From Pseudomonas sp. TH15 (GTDB lineage: Bacteria > Pseudomonadota > Gammaproteobacteria > Pseudomonadales > Pseudomonadaceae), in contig NZ_JAEKEL010000001.1 in assembly GCF_016651105.1 (NCBI RefSeq), positions 3,152,001 to 3,216,000 on the forward strand: DNA of 64,000 nucleotides, written 5' to 3'. The notes below the pieces were generated by a model. It was given only the letters and a program-made list of their open reading frames with translations. It was not told where the DNA came from and did no database searches. A program made the position numbers and the translations under genes. Each line of letters starts with the position of its first letter. The first letter of the stretch is position 1. Of the stretch, positions 36,394 to 45,198 are shown one piece after another.

Positions 36394-37750
36394 TCAGCGG
36401 TTGACGACAGGCTTGGAGGATTTTTGCACTTGTTCCCAGACCCGCAAGAAGTTGCCGCCCCACAATTTGGCGATGTCGGCCTCGCTGTAGCCACGGGAGA
36501 TCAACTCGGCGGTTACGTTGCGTGCTTCGCTGACGTCCTTCCAGCCATCCAGACCGCCGCCATCGTTGAAGTCGGAACTGATGCCGACATGGTCGATGCC
36601 GATTTTCTTCACGGCGTAATCGATTGCGTCACCGAGGTCCTTGAGGTTGGCTTTGGGTTCTTCGTCGACGATTGCGTAGAGCTGGCCGGCGTACTCGCCA
36701 AAGCGTTGTTCCGGCCATACGGTGATGATCGGGTCACCAGGCATCAGCGCCATTTCCAGGCCCTGCAGTGGCTGCAGATCAAACCTGGCACGCAAGGCGT
36801 TGAGCTTGTCCTGCGTTGTTTGGCTCAGGGGACGCAAGTAGGTCGGAGAAGCCGACGATTTGCACCACGCCGCCGCTGTTCTTGATCAGCTGCAATTCCT
36901 TGTCGCTGAGGTTGCGCGGAATATCGACCATCGCCCGTGGCGCCGAGTGTGAGGCCACCAGTGGTGTGCGGCTCAATTGCGCGACTTGCTCCAAGGCTTT
37001 GGTCGACATCTGCGACACGTCGATGATCACGCCGAGGTCATTCAAGCGCTGCACAGCTTGCTTGCCAATGTCTGACAAACCGTCCAGGGCATCCGGCGAA
37101 TCATTGAAGAACGGCAGCGGGCGCGAGGAGTCGGCCCAGTCGTTGTTGCCTACGTAACTGAAGCCGAACATGCGCATGCCGCGAGCGGCCCACAAGTCCA
37201 GCAGGTTCAGGTCATGTCCCAGCGGATAGGCGTTGAGCATGCTGATGAAAATCGCAAACTTGCCTTCGCCGTGCAGGCGCCGGAAGTCGGCCGGGGTGTA
37301 GGCGATGGCGACTTGATTGGGGAAGTCGCGAACCATGCCGGAGATGATTTTGTAGCGGACTTCTTGCTGGTTACGCGCTTCGGCGACGAACCCGGCGGTG
37401 GGTTTGTGTGGCGCGTTGGGGCCGTTCCACAGTTCCGGCCAGCCGAAAATCGTCAGGGCCGCACCGGACAGGCGTCCGCGATTGGCCTTGACCAGGTCGA
37501 ACTGGCCGCTGCCGTCCTTGTCGATTTCGTTGCCAGTGGTGCCGAACTCCTGGGGCACGGTGATGTGGCTGTCGAACGAGAGCATCCGTTCGTGCAACTC
37601 ATCGGCCTGCTGAAGCACCTTGAGCGGGTATCCGGGGTTGTCTTTGAACCAGTGATCCCAAACCGCAAAACCTGCACCGGCGCTGATCGCCAGGGCCAGC
37701 GGCAGGCCGATGTAAAGAGCCTTTTTCGAACGTGGTGTTGTCATTGCCAT
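36394..37750 (-). CDS. pvdM: Periplasmic pyoverdine maturation dipeptidase-like protein, frameshifted
   Basis: PvdM belongs to the renal dipeptidase (peptidase M19) family and is needed for periplasmic oxidation of ferribactin. One N-terminal membrane anchor is visible (ALYIGLPLALAISAGAGFAVW). M19 landmarks are LSFDSHITVP in place of the usual metal-binding HxD start, VIDVSQMSTKALEQV, LVASHSAPRAMVDIPRN and, in the second part, IDHVGISSDFNDGG. The frame breaks at 36841-36842 (plus strand), where one extra G changes FSDYLRPLSQTTQ to FSDLLASPEPN. Removing it gives 451 residues. The ATG at 37744 is an alternative start. It is first gene of the pvdM-pvdN-pvdO operon, behind a PvdS box. The SHI in the first motif may mean altered metal binding. 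Confidence 0.9.
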
Positions 37751-37806
37751 CTCAGTCAGGTTCGCCGCCCCGGTGCAGGCGCAGGGGCCTTTGCTATCTG
37801 GGAAGA

Positions 37807-37830
37807 ACGAGTGGGCTACCGGGTAATTTA
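37807..37830 (-). promoter_or_regulatory. PvdS iron-starvation box of pvdMNO
   Basis: TAAAT, 16 bases, CGT on the minus strand, 57 bases upstream of pvdM. It is divergent from the pvdP box at 37897-37920. Confidence 0.85.
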
Positions 37831-37859
37831 GGTCTGGCTGAAAAGAACGCGCGCGATAC

Positions 37860-37886
37860 AGGAACTGCCGAAGGCTGCGATCTTTT
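37860..37886. repeat. Single REP half-element
   Basis: Carries ctgccgaaggctgcgatctt, the arm found as an inverted pair at 49755-49849. It lies exactly between the two divergent PvdS boxes. Confidence 0.6.
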
Positions 37887-37896
37887 CAGGACGGCA

Positions 37897-37920
37897 TAAA
37901 TTTACCTCTGCAACAAACGT
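37897..37920 (+). promoter_or_regulatory. PvdS iron-starvation box of pvdP
   Basis: TAAAT, 16 bases, CGT, 46 bases upstream of the chosen pvdP start. Confidence 0.85.
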
Positions 37921-37966
37921 TCTAGCTTGGATAAAGCCTGCTTCCATGGCTGACACAGGTAGGGCA

Positions 37967-39586
37967 ATGACGATTTCTCGACGATGGTTCATGGCGGGCC
38001 TGGCACTGACCGGCGCCGCTGTGCCTGCAGCGTATTTTGGGCATCGTGAATGGACGAAGCCGGATCCGACGATCACCCCGGGTGAGGCGTCGTTCGATGT
38101 GGCGGACGTCGCCGGTCAGCGCCTGGCCGACTCCTTGCGCGGGGTCTGGACGATTCGTTTCGACGGTCGCGATGCCGGCCTCGACGGCGTGCCACGGGAC
38201 GGGCTCGAAGTGTTGATCGACATTGGCCACAAGGGGCGCGGAGTCAGCGGTTTTCTTGACACTGCCGAGCGTTTGCGCAGCAGTGAGGTGCCGAGTTATC
38301 GGATTGTCGGCGACCTGGCCGACGCCAATGCCTCGCAGTTGAGCTGGCGACTGGTCGGCGCCAATGGCACCACCGATTACGAATTCAACATGGACCTCGA
38401 TGAAGTCTGGGCCGCGTTTGGTAATGCCGGCAGCGGTAGCCTCAGTGGCCGGGTGTTGCGACTGGATCGTCCGTTGGCCCTGCCGATGCAGGACAATCGC
38501 TTCCTCGCGGTCAAACGAATTTTCCCCGAAGCCCGCGAGCGAACGGGGTTGAACCCGACGTTATTGGCCTGGCTGGTGTCACCGGAGCATCGGTTGTTTC
38601 ACCAGCTCTGGCATGCGTCCCGGGACAAATGGCACACACTGTCCGACGACAAGCGCGATGCCCTGCGCGGCATCGGCTGGCAGCCCGGCCCTCGGGATAA
38701 CGAACGCGATGCTCGCGGCGCGCGCAAGGATCGCAACGGTTCCGGGGTCGACTTCTTTTTCATGCACCGGCACATGCTCGGCACTGCGCGATCGATGCAG
38801 GACTTGCCGTCCTGGCAATACTTTCCTTTGCCGCAACCGGAGTTGATCCGTGATCGCGCCGGTTTCGCTCGGTACTTCGACAACCACGACGGTACATCGC
38901 TGCCGCCGACCTGGCTGGCCGAAGGCGATGACGAATACACGCAATGGGTCGCCGACCTCAAGACGGCCGAGACGTACCAGAGCAATTTCCAGGTCTGGGA
39001 ATCGCAGTACCGCGATCCGCAATACCTGTCGAAGCTGACCCTTGGCCAATTCGGTTCCGAAGTGGAGCTGGGGCTGCACGACTGGTTGCACATGCGCTGG
39101 GCGTCAGTGCCGCGCGACCCTTCGAACGGTCAACCAGTGCCGCTCGCCCGCGACCTGGACGACTTTGCGGCGCGCTGGTTTGCCCCGGAAAACGATTTCT
39201 TGGGTGATCCGTTTTCGTCCCACGTGAATCCGGTGTTCTGGCATTTCCATGGCTGGATCGATGATCGGATTGAAGACTGGTTCCGTGCGCACGAGCGTTT
39301 TCATGCGGGTGAAGTCAGCCGGTTGGAAGTCAACGGCGTGCATTGGTTTGCCCCGGGGCGCTGGGTTGAAGTCGATGACCCGTGGCTCGGCCCGGTGACC
39401 CACGGTTGCAGCACCACGCCGGGATTGCAGGTCGGCAAGTCAGTGGAAATGGACCCGGAAACCATGAAACTGGCGCTGCGCATTACCTTCAGCGATGACG
39501 AGAAGGTGTTGTCGTCGTTGTTTCGCAAGGTGCCGCAGCGCCCTTGGTATGCGCGCCATCTGAAACCCAAACAGACTTCGGCCTGA
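37967..39586 (+). CDS. pvdP: Periplasmic tyrosinase for pyoverdine chromophore maturation
   Basis: 539 residues from the chosen start. PvdP is a copper tyrosinase, Tat-exported, that oxidises ferribactin to close the chromophore. The N-terminus MTISRRWFMAGLALTGAA is a twin-arginine signal. His-rich copper-site segments are seen in the second half: VDFFFMHRHMLG, ELGLHDWLHMRW, then HVNPVFWHFHGWIDDRIEDW. The ATG at 37967 is preferred over 37946 because AGGTAGGG precedes it and it gives a standard Tat leader. A PvdS box lies upstream. The gene is intact, unlike the divergent pvdM. It runs toward opmQ, and the gene ends are separated by REP elements. Confidence 0.94.
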   Translation: MTISRRWFMAGLALTGAAVPAAYFGHREWTKPDPTITPGEASFDVADVAGQRLADSLRGVWTIRFDGRDAGLDGVPRDGLEVLIDIGHKGRGVSGFLDTAERLRSSEVPSYRIVGDLADANASQLSWRLVGANGTTDYEFNMDLDEVWAAFGNAGSGSLSGRVLRLDRPLALPMQDNRFLAVKRIFPEARERTGLNPTLLAWLVSPEHRLFHQLWHASRDKWHTLSDDKRDALRGIGWQPGPRDNERDARGARKDRNGSGVDFFFMHRHMLGTARSMQDLPSWQYFPLPQPELIRDRAGFARYFDNHDGTSLPPTWLAEGDDEYTQWVADLKTAETYQSNFQVWESQYRDPQYLSKLTLGQFGSEVELGLHDWLHMRWASVPRDPSNGQPVPLARDLDDFAARWFAPENDFLGDPFSSHVNPVFWHFHGWIDDRIEDWFRAHERFHAGEVSRLEVNGVHWFAPGRWVEVDDPWLGPVTHGCSTTPGLQVGKSVEMDPETMKLALRITFSDDEKVLSSLFRKVPQRPWYARHLKPKQTSA

Positions 39587-39603
39587 GGCCGCGTCATCGT
39601 TCT

Positions 39604-39696
39604 TGGCGAGCAGGCTCGCTCCCGCAGGTTGTTGTGCTGGCCCGTAGCTAGCGGCAGCACCCCTGAACACTGTGGGAGCGAGCTTGCTCGCGAATG
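39604..39696. repeat. REPIN between pvdP and opmQ
   Basis: Two REP copies in opposite orientation (39604-39628 and 39672-39696, ctgtgggagcgagcttgctc). They fill the gap between convergent genes. Confidence 0.7.
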
Positions 39697-39715
39697 GGTT
39701 TGACCGGCAGAGAAC

Positions 39716-41110
39716 TTACATCGCCTGCCAGCCGCCACCCAACGCCTTGTACAACGCCACACTGGCCTGCACCCGCGCCAGTTTCAGTTGCACATTCAGA
39801 TCCTGCGCCGCATACAACGTGCGCTGGGTCTCCAGCACCGTCAGCAAGTCCTCGGCACCCGCCTGATAACGGCTTTGGGCAATGCTGAACGCGGTCTGGG
39901 CCTGGCTCAGTTCTTCGCTTTGCCACTGGCGTTGTTCATCCAACCCGCGAATGTTGTTCAGGGCTTTTTCGGTGTCGGCAAAGCCGTTGATGATTGCCCC
40001 ACGATAGATCTCCAACAGTTCTTGCTGGCGCGCCGTGGCTTTGTCGCGTTCGGCGCCGAGGCGGCCGTTGTTGAAGATCGGCGCCAGCAGACCAGCTGTG
40101 AGGTTGTAAAACGGGCTGCGCATGATATCGCCGGCACCGTTGGCGCCCGAACCGAGGCTGGCGCTCAGGGTTACAGCCGGCAGCATGGCGGCGCGGGCGA
40201 CGGTGACGTCGGCCTGGGCGGCGGCCAGTTGCGCTTCGGCGCGGGCAATGTCCGGACGGCGGGTCAGCAACTCACTGGGCACGCCGGTGCCGATGACCGG
40301 CCACTGCAAGTGATCGAAGGATTCGTCGATGGGTGTCAGTTGCTGAATCGGCTGGCCGAGGAGGGCGGCGAGGCTGATCAGCGCGTCCTGGGCTTGTTGC
40401 TGCACCGCCGGCAATTGCCGTTGCTGCGCCGCGACCAGGCTTTTCTGCTGGGCCAGTTCCAGAGCAGTGGCAGAACCTGAATCGAAGCGCGTTTGCACCA
40501 GTTTCAAAACGCTCTGGGCATTGGCCAGGTTGAGTTCGGCAATTCGCCCTTGTTCCCGCAGCGATAGGGTGTGCGCGTAGCTGTTGGCCACGCTGCTGAG
40601 CAAGGTCAGTTCCACCGTGGCTTGGTCGAACTCGCTGGCCTTCAGCCCGAACTGCGCGCTGTCGCGGGACGCGCGTTTACCGCCCCAGAAGTCGATTTCA
40701 TAGGTGGCGCTGAGATTGGCGTCGAAGTAATCCACCGCGTTGTTGCTGCTGTCGGCATCGAGCTGACTGTAGCCCTTGCCGCGTATCAGTTTCTGACGAT
40801 TGGCGTTCGCTCCGGCCGTCACCTCCGGCAGCAACGAGCCGCCGGCAATCACCGTGCCGGCCTGGGCCTGACGCACGCGAGCGACAGCGGCCGCGAGGTC
40901 GAAACTGCCGACCCGCGCCTGTTCGATCAAACGATCCAGTGGCGGGCTGCCAAACCGGGTCCACCATTGCGGGTTGTTGCGAGCACTGCTGGCAGTAGGC
41001 GCTGACTGCCACGCGGCAGGAGGCTGCAAGCTGCTGTCCGGGCGCGGGGCAGGGCTGCCGCACGCACCGAGCAGCAGGCAGAGGGTCAACAGACTCAATT
41101 GCGGCTTCAT
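39716..41110 (-). CDS. opmQ: Outer-membrane lipoprotein channel of the PvdRT-OpmQ efflux pump
   Basis: 464 residues. TolC/NodT-type outer-membrane factor that releases pyoverdine from the periplasm. The N-terminus MKPQLSLLTLCLLLGACGS has a lipobox (LGAC), so it is a lipoprotein. Two internally similar halves carry typical outer-membrane-factor text, for example NSYAHTLSLREQGRI and LLTRRPDIARAEAQLAAA. The start at 41110 is chosen over the longer frame for the lipoprotein signal. The pvdT stop lies seven bases upstream; the three pump genes form one operon from the PvdS box at 44372. Confidence 0.93.
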   Translation of the reverse strand: MKPQLSLLTLCLLLGACGSPAPRPDSSLQPPAAWQSAPTASSARNNPQWWTRFGSPPLDRLIEQARVGSFDLAAAVARVRQAQAGTVIAGGSLLPEVTAGANANRQKLIRGKGYSQLDADSSNNAVDYFDANLSATYEIDFWGGKRASRDSAQFGLKASEFDQATVELTLLSSVANSYAHTLSLREQGRIAELNLANAQSVLKLVQTRFDSGSATALELAQQKSLVAAQQRQLPAVQQQAQDALISLAALLGQPIQQLTPIDESFDHLQWPVIGTGVPSELLTRRPDIARAEAQLAAAQADVTVARAAMLPAVTLSASLGSGANGAGDIMRSPFYNLTAGLLAPIFNNGRLGAERDKATARQQELLEIYRGAIINGFADTEKALNNIRGLDEQRQWQSEELSQAQTAFSIAQSRYQAGAEDLLTVLETQRTLYAAQDLNVQLKLARVQASVALYKALGGGWQAM

Positions 41111-41117
41111 AGATCGA

Positions 41118-43091
41118 TCATTCACTGGTAAGGGCCGTGACCGGGTCGAGCCGGGCAGCTTTGCGGGCCGGCATGAAGCCGAAGACAACACCGGTAACGA
41201 GGGCGCAGCCGAAAGCGCCGAGCACCGCCATCAAGGAAAACGCGACGGCCACTTCGCTGAGCACCAGCACGCCGCCGACGAGCAGCGCCAGACCAATCCC
41301 GGCAATACCGCCGACCACCGAGAGCATCACCGCTTCGGTGAGGAACTGGCGCAGGATGTCGCGCTGACGGGCGCCAGTGGCCATGCGAATGCCGATCTCG
41401 CGGGTCCGCTCGCGCACGGTCATGAGCATGATGTTCATCACGCCGATGCCGCCCACCAGCAGCGAGATCGCGGCAATCGAGCCAAGCATCAGCGACAGGG
41501 TGTTCTGGGTCCGGGCTTCGGCCTGGATCATCGCCGCGTTGTTGGTCAGCTCGAAATCCTGCTTGCCGTCGTGCAGGCGCAGCATCAACTCGCGGATGGC
41601 GATTTCCGCTTCCTTGACCTTGCGCGCGTCGGCCGTGGCGATGGCCACGTATTCAGGGTTGTGGGTGCCGAACAGCCGGACACTGGCCGCCGAATACGGA
41701 ATGGCGATCCGGTTGTCGCTGTCGGAGTCGCCGGAACTGGCGCCTTTTTCGGCGAGCACGCCGATCACTTGGAACGGTACGTTTTCGATCAGGATGTATT
41801 GGCCGATGGGGTTGGGCACGTCCTTGAGCAATTTGCTCCGAACCTTGTGCCCGATCACTGCAACTGCCGCGGCGTTTCTTTCATCGGCCTCGGTGAAGTA
41901 GCTGCCCTGAACCACCGGCCAGTTGAAGATCGCCGGGAAATTGGTGTCATTGCCGCCGACGTAACTCATGTGGTCGACGTTGCCGTAACGCACGCCGGCC
42001 TCGGCGCCGTTGACCGGCATGATCCGCTTCACTTGCGGCAGGCTGGCCAGCGCGGCGACGTCCGCCAGGGTGACGACTCCGGGCGGGGTGCGCGGGTTCG
42101 GCGCCGAGCCGCTGAGGTAAATGATGTTCGAGCCGAAAGCGCCCATTTGCGCCATGACCTGGCGCTTGCTGCCTTCGCCGACCGCCAACATCACCACCAC
42201 CGATGCCACGCCGATGATGATCCCGAGCAACGTCAGCGCGGTGCGGAAACGGTTGATCCACATCACCCGCCATGCCGCGTGCACCGCATCCACCAGCTCG
42301 CCTTTCCAGGCCCCGGTGGCCTCGGCGCCTTCGCTGAGGCGCTTGCGCAAATCCACCGCTTGCAACGCGCCGGGGTTGGCCGAGGTTTGCACCGTCGGGT
42401 CGTCGTGGGCGCTGTCGCTGATGATCAGGCCATCGCGGATTTCGATGATGCGCTTGGCCCGCGCCGCGACTTCGCGGTCGTGGGTAATGAGGATCACCAC
42501 GTGGCCCTGGCTCGCCAGTTCGTCGAGCAAGGTCATGACCTCGGCGCCGCTGTGGCTGTCGAGGGCGCCGGTCGGTTCGTCGGCGAGAATAATGTGGCCG
42601 CCGTTCATCAAAGCGCGGGCAATCGATACCCGTTGTTGCTGGCCGCCGGAGAGCTGATGCGGACGGTTGCCGGTGCGCGAAGCGAGGCCGAGGCGGTCGA
42701 GGAGGGCGGCGGCGCGGGCATGACGCTCGGCGGCTGGAGTGCCAGCATAAATCGCCGGCATCTCGACGTTTTCCTGGGCGGAGCCGGACGGGATCAGGTG
42801 ATAACCCTGGAACACAAAGCCAAACGCCTCGCGGCGCAGCCAGGCCAGTTCATCGCTGTCGAGCCCGGCGACGTTTTCCCCGGCGAAGCGGTATTCGCCC
42901 GAGGTCGGTCGGTCGAGGCAGCCGAGAATGTTCATCAGCGTCGATTTGCCGGAACCGGAAGCGCCGACAATCGCGACGAACTCGCCGGCATGAATCGACA
43001 GGTCGATGCCGCGCAACACGTGAACTTCCGGAGCGTCGCCGCCGCCATAGGCCTTGCGGATGTCTTGCAGGTCGATCAGAGGCGTCAGCAT
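41118..43091 (-). CDS. pvdT: MacB-type ATPase/permease of the PvdRT-OpmQ efflux pump
   Basis: 657 residues. The N-terminal ATPase (1-240) has Walker [10 protein letters not shown], signature LSGGQQQR and Walker [12 protein letters not shown]. Then comes one membrane helix ([19 protein letters not shown]), a large periplasmic region (about 300-520) and three C-terminal helices, the MacB topology. It powers export or recycling of pyoverdine from the periplasm. It directly follows pvdR (stop and start adjoin at 43091/43092). Confidence 0.95.
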   Translation of the reverse strand: MLTPLIDLQDIRKAYGGGDAPEVHVLRGIDLSIHAGEFVAIVGASGSGKSTLMNILGCLDRPTSGEYRFAGENVAGLDSDELAWLRREAFGFVFQGYHLIPSGSAQENVEMPAIYAGTPAAERHARAAALLDRLGLASRTGNRPHQLSGGQQQRVSIARALMNGGHIILADEPTGALDSHSGAEVMTLLDELASQGHVVILITHDREVAARAKRIIEIRDGLIISDSAHDDPTVQTSANPGALQAVDLRKRLSEGAEATGAWKGELVDAVHAAWRVMWINRFRTALTLLGIIIGVASVVVMLAVGEGSKRQVMAQMGAFGSNIIYLSGSAPNPRTPPGVVTLADVAALASLPQVKRIMPVNGAEAGVRYGNVDHMSYVGGNDTNFPAIFNWPVVQGSYFTEADERNAAAVAVIGHKVRSKLLKDVPNPIGQYILIENVPFQVIGVLAEKGASSGDSDSDNRIAIPYSAASVRLFGTHNPEYVAIATADARKVKEAEIAIRELMLRLHDGKQDFELTNNAAMIQAEARTQNTLSLMLGSIAAISLLVGGIGVMNIMLMTVRERTREIGIRMATGARQRDILRQFLTEAVMLSVVGGIAGIGLALLVGGVLVLSEVAVAFSLMAVLGAFGCALVTGVVFGFMPARKAARLDPVTALTSE

Positions 43092-44264
43092 TTAGCCGCC
43101 ACTCCCGTCAGCCGGGCCGATCAACAGGTGATCGCCTTCGTCGAGGCCATCGAGGATTTGCACTTTGAGGCGATCACTGATGCCGGTGCGCACGGTCCGT
43201 TGCTGGATGTCACCGTTTTTGGCGACGACCCGGGCAGTCTGGCTGTCGGGCTGCGTGCCGCCCTGCAATGCGGCAATCGGTGCGGTGAGGACGTTTTTCG
43301 CCTGGTTGGAGACGAAGAAAACCTGGGTGGTCATTTCCGCCATCAAGACGTTGTCGGCGTTGTCGACGTCGAGCAATACGGTGTAGAGCACCACGCGACC
43401 GGTGCCGCTTTTACTCGAACTGGCGGGGCTGCCGCCGCCCTGGCTGGTCTGGTCCAGCGGTTTGGGCGGGATCGGCAGGATCTGCCGCACCGTGCTGTTC
43501 CAGCGGCGGTTGCCGCCACTGAGGGTGGTGAACCAGGCGTTCATGCCGGGTTTGACATGGCCGATGTCGGCTTCCGAGACCTCGGCCCAAACCGTCATCG
43601 GCGACAGTTTGGCAATGCGCAAAATCAACGGTGTCTGCTGCTGAGCGTTGAGCGTTTGGCCTTCCCGGGCGTCGAGGGCTACGACCGTTCCGTTCATTGG
43701 TGCATAAATTCGCGTGTAGCCGAGTTCTGCCTGATCACTGCGCAGGCTGGCTTGGGCTTGGCGGATCTGCGCCTGGAACATATCAACGCGAGCTTGGGTG
43801 GCGCGCAGTTCGGCTTGAGCGGTTTGCACGTCTTCGTCGCGGGTGGCGCCGCCGGCAGCCAGATGTTGTTGGCGCTGGAATTTCTGCCGGGCCAGTTCGT
43901 GCTGCGCTCGTTGCTCCTGGAGCTGGGCCTTGAGGTTGTCGATGGAAAAACGCCCGGCGTCGAGTTTGGCTTGCTGGGTCGACGGGTCGATCTCCACCAG
44001 CAGATCGCCTTCCTTGACCACGTCGCCAACCTCCACATGAATCTTGTGGATCTGCCCCGACGCTTGGGCGCCGACGTCGACGTAACGCCTCGGTTGCAGG
44101 GTGCCCAGGGCGGTGACGCTGCTTTCAATGTCGCCGCGACTGACTTGAACCGTGGCGAGCTGATCGCGGCCGGGCGGGATGATTTGCCAGGCGGCGACGG
44201 CGATAACGGGGATCAGACACAGGGCTACAAGCAGGGCGCGTCGGGTGTGTCGGGGACGTTTCAT
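43092..44264 (-). CDS. pvdR: Periplasmic adaptor of the PvdRT-OpmQ efflux pump
   Basis: 390 residues, matching PvdR. Membrane-fusion protein of the MacA family: N-terminal anchor (ALLVALCLIPVIAVAAW), lipoyl halves (QVSRGDIESSVTALGTLQPRRYVDVGAQ and PMNGTVVALDAREGQTL region), and an alpha-hairpin (about 100-170) that would meet OpmQ. The ATG at 44264 is chosen because it starts the anchor; the longer frame to 44432 runs through the promoter. First gene of the pump operon. Confidence 0.95.
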   Translation of the reverse strand: MKRPRHTRRALLVALCLIPVIAVAAWQIIPPGRDQLATVQVSRGDIESSVTALGTLQPRRYVDVGAQASGQIHKIHVEVGDVVKEGDLLVEIDPSTQQAKLDAGRFSIDNLKAQLQEQRAQHELARQKFQRQQHLAAGGATRDEDVQTAQAELRATQARVDMFQAQIRQAQASLRSDQAELGYTRIYAPMNGTVVALDAREGQTLNAQQQTPLILRIAKLSPMTVWAEVSEADIGHVKPGMNAWFTTLSGGNRRWNSTVRQILPIPPKPLDQTSQGGGSPASSSKSGTGRVVLYTVLLDVDNADNVLMAEMTTQVFFVSNQAKNVLTAPIAALQGGTQPDSQTARVVAKNGDIQQRTVRTGISDRLKVQILDGLDEGDHLLIGPADGSGG

Positions 44265-44371
44265 GCAGGGTTCCGGCCAAAGGAAATCGGCCCGTCGTTC
44301 AGGCGGCGCGCCCATCTGGGCGACAGCCGAACGCTGTCGCAGAGCGACAGACACGGGGAGCTGTCCTGTAA

Positions 44372-44395
44372 ACGAGGAGATAAGGGCGGAATTTA
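44372..44395 (-). promoter_or_regulatory. PvdS iron-starvation box of pvdR-pvdT-opmQ
   Basis: TAAAT, 16 bases, CGT on the minus strand, 108 bases upstream of pvdR. The rest of the 319-base gap between pvdR and fpvI has a Fur-like site but no fpvR gene. Confidence 0.82.
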
Positions 44396-44472
44396 AGCGC
44401 GGACACACAGAGTTACAGGTATAGCGCCGCACTATTTGTCGGGCAAACCGAATCAGTACTTTAAATCTATAT

Positions 44473-44491
44473 GAGAATTACTATAAATTAC
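44473..44491 (+). promoter_or_regulatory. Possible Fur box upstream of fpvI
   Basis: AT-rich segment matching the 19-base Fur consensus at 11 positions (gagaattactataaattac). Fur control of fpvI is known in P. aeruginosa. Confidence 0.35.
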
Positions 44492-44583
44492 GCGGCTCAA
44501 ATCGCCATCATCGTGCCATTGCCCATTCGGCGGTCGCGGATCTGGCTCAAGGACAGAAGCCGCACTCCCTGCGGTCGGGAGTC

Positions 44584-45066
44584 ATGTTGGAAAACTACTA
44601 TCGCGAGCTGGTGTGTTTCCTGAACGCCAAGCTGGGCAACCGTCAGGTGGCCGAAGATGTGGTGCATGACGCCTATGTGCGGGTACTGGAGCGTTCCAGC
44701 GACACGCCGATCGAGCAGCCCCGGGCGTTTCTCTATCGCACTGCACTCAATCTGGTGATCGACGACCATCGGCGCAATGCCCTGCGTCAGGTCGAATCCC
44801 TGGAAGTGCTCGATACCGAAGAACGCTACTTCATCCCCTCGCCACACAATTGCCTCGACCACGGCCAGCGCTTGGAAATGCTCCAGCGTGCCTTGGCCGA
44901 ACTGCCACGGTTGTGCCGCGAGAGCTTCCTGCTGCGCAAGATCGATGGTCTGTCGCATCCTGAAATCGCCGAAAACCTGGGCATTTCCCGGGCGCTGGTG
45001 GAGAAGCACATCGTCAATGCCATGAAACACTGCCGGGTGCGAATCAAGCAGTGGGACGCCCATTGA
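44584..45066 (+). CDS. fpvI: ECF sigma factor for the ferripyoverdine receptor
   Basis: 160 residues, close to FpvI of PAO1. The region-2 core is LGNRQVAEDVVHDAYVRVLE with PRAFLYRTALNLVIDDHRR. Region 4 is LPRLCRESFLLRKIDGLSHPEIAENLGISRALVEKHI, both as in FecI-type iron sigma factors. It would direct fpvA transcription when FpvA binds ferripyoverdine. It lies just before pvdA as in PAO1, but the anti-sigma gene fpvR is not adjacent. The ATG follows CGGGAG closely. Confidence 0.88.
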   Translation: MLENYYRELVCFLNAKLGNRQVAEDVVHDAYVRVLERSSDTPIEQPRAFLYRTALNLVIDDHRRNALRQVESLEVLDTEERYFIPSPHNCLDHGQRLEMLQRALAELPRLCRESFLLRKIDGLSHPEIAENLGISRALVEKHIVNAMKHCRVRIKQWDAH

Positions 45067-45077
45067 TCCCATCCGAT

Positions 45078-45101
45078 TAAATTTTTTTTCATTGTCCTCG
45101 T
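45078..45101 (+). promoter_or_regulatory. PvdS iron-starvation box of pvdA
   Basis: TAAAT, 16 bases, CGT, 98 bases upstream of the pvdA start. Confidence 0.88.
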
Positions 45102-45198
45102 TCCTACTCAACAGACGATCTGCTGTCCTGCCTAAGGCCGGTCAGGTCACCCAGGCTTTATCCCCACGGTTGAGGGGTTCATCCAGAGGACACTGGAA

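Noticed and set aside
40974..44396. 1140-codon plus-strand open frame opposite opmQ, pvdT and pvdR
   Set aside because: Antisense shadow of three recognised pump genes; low-complexity His/Gln/Arg-rich translation.
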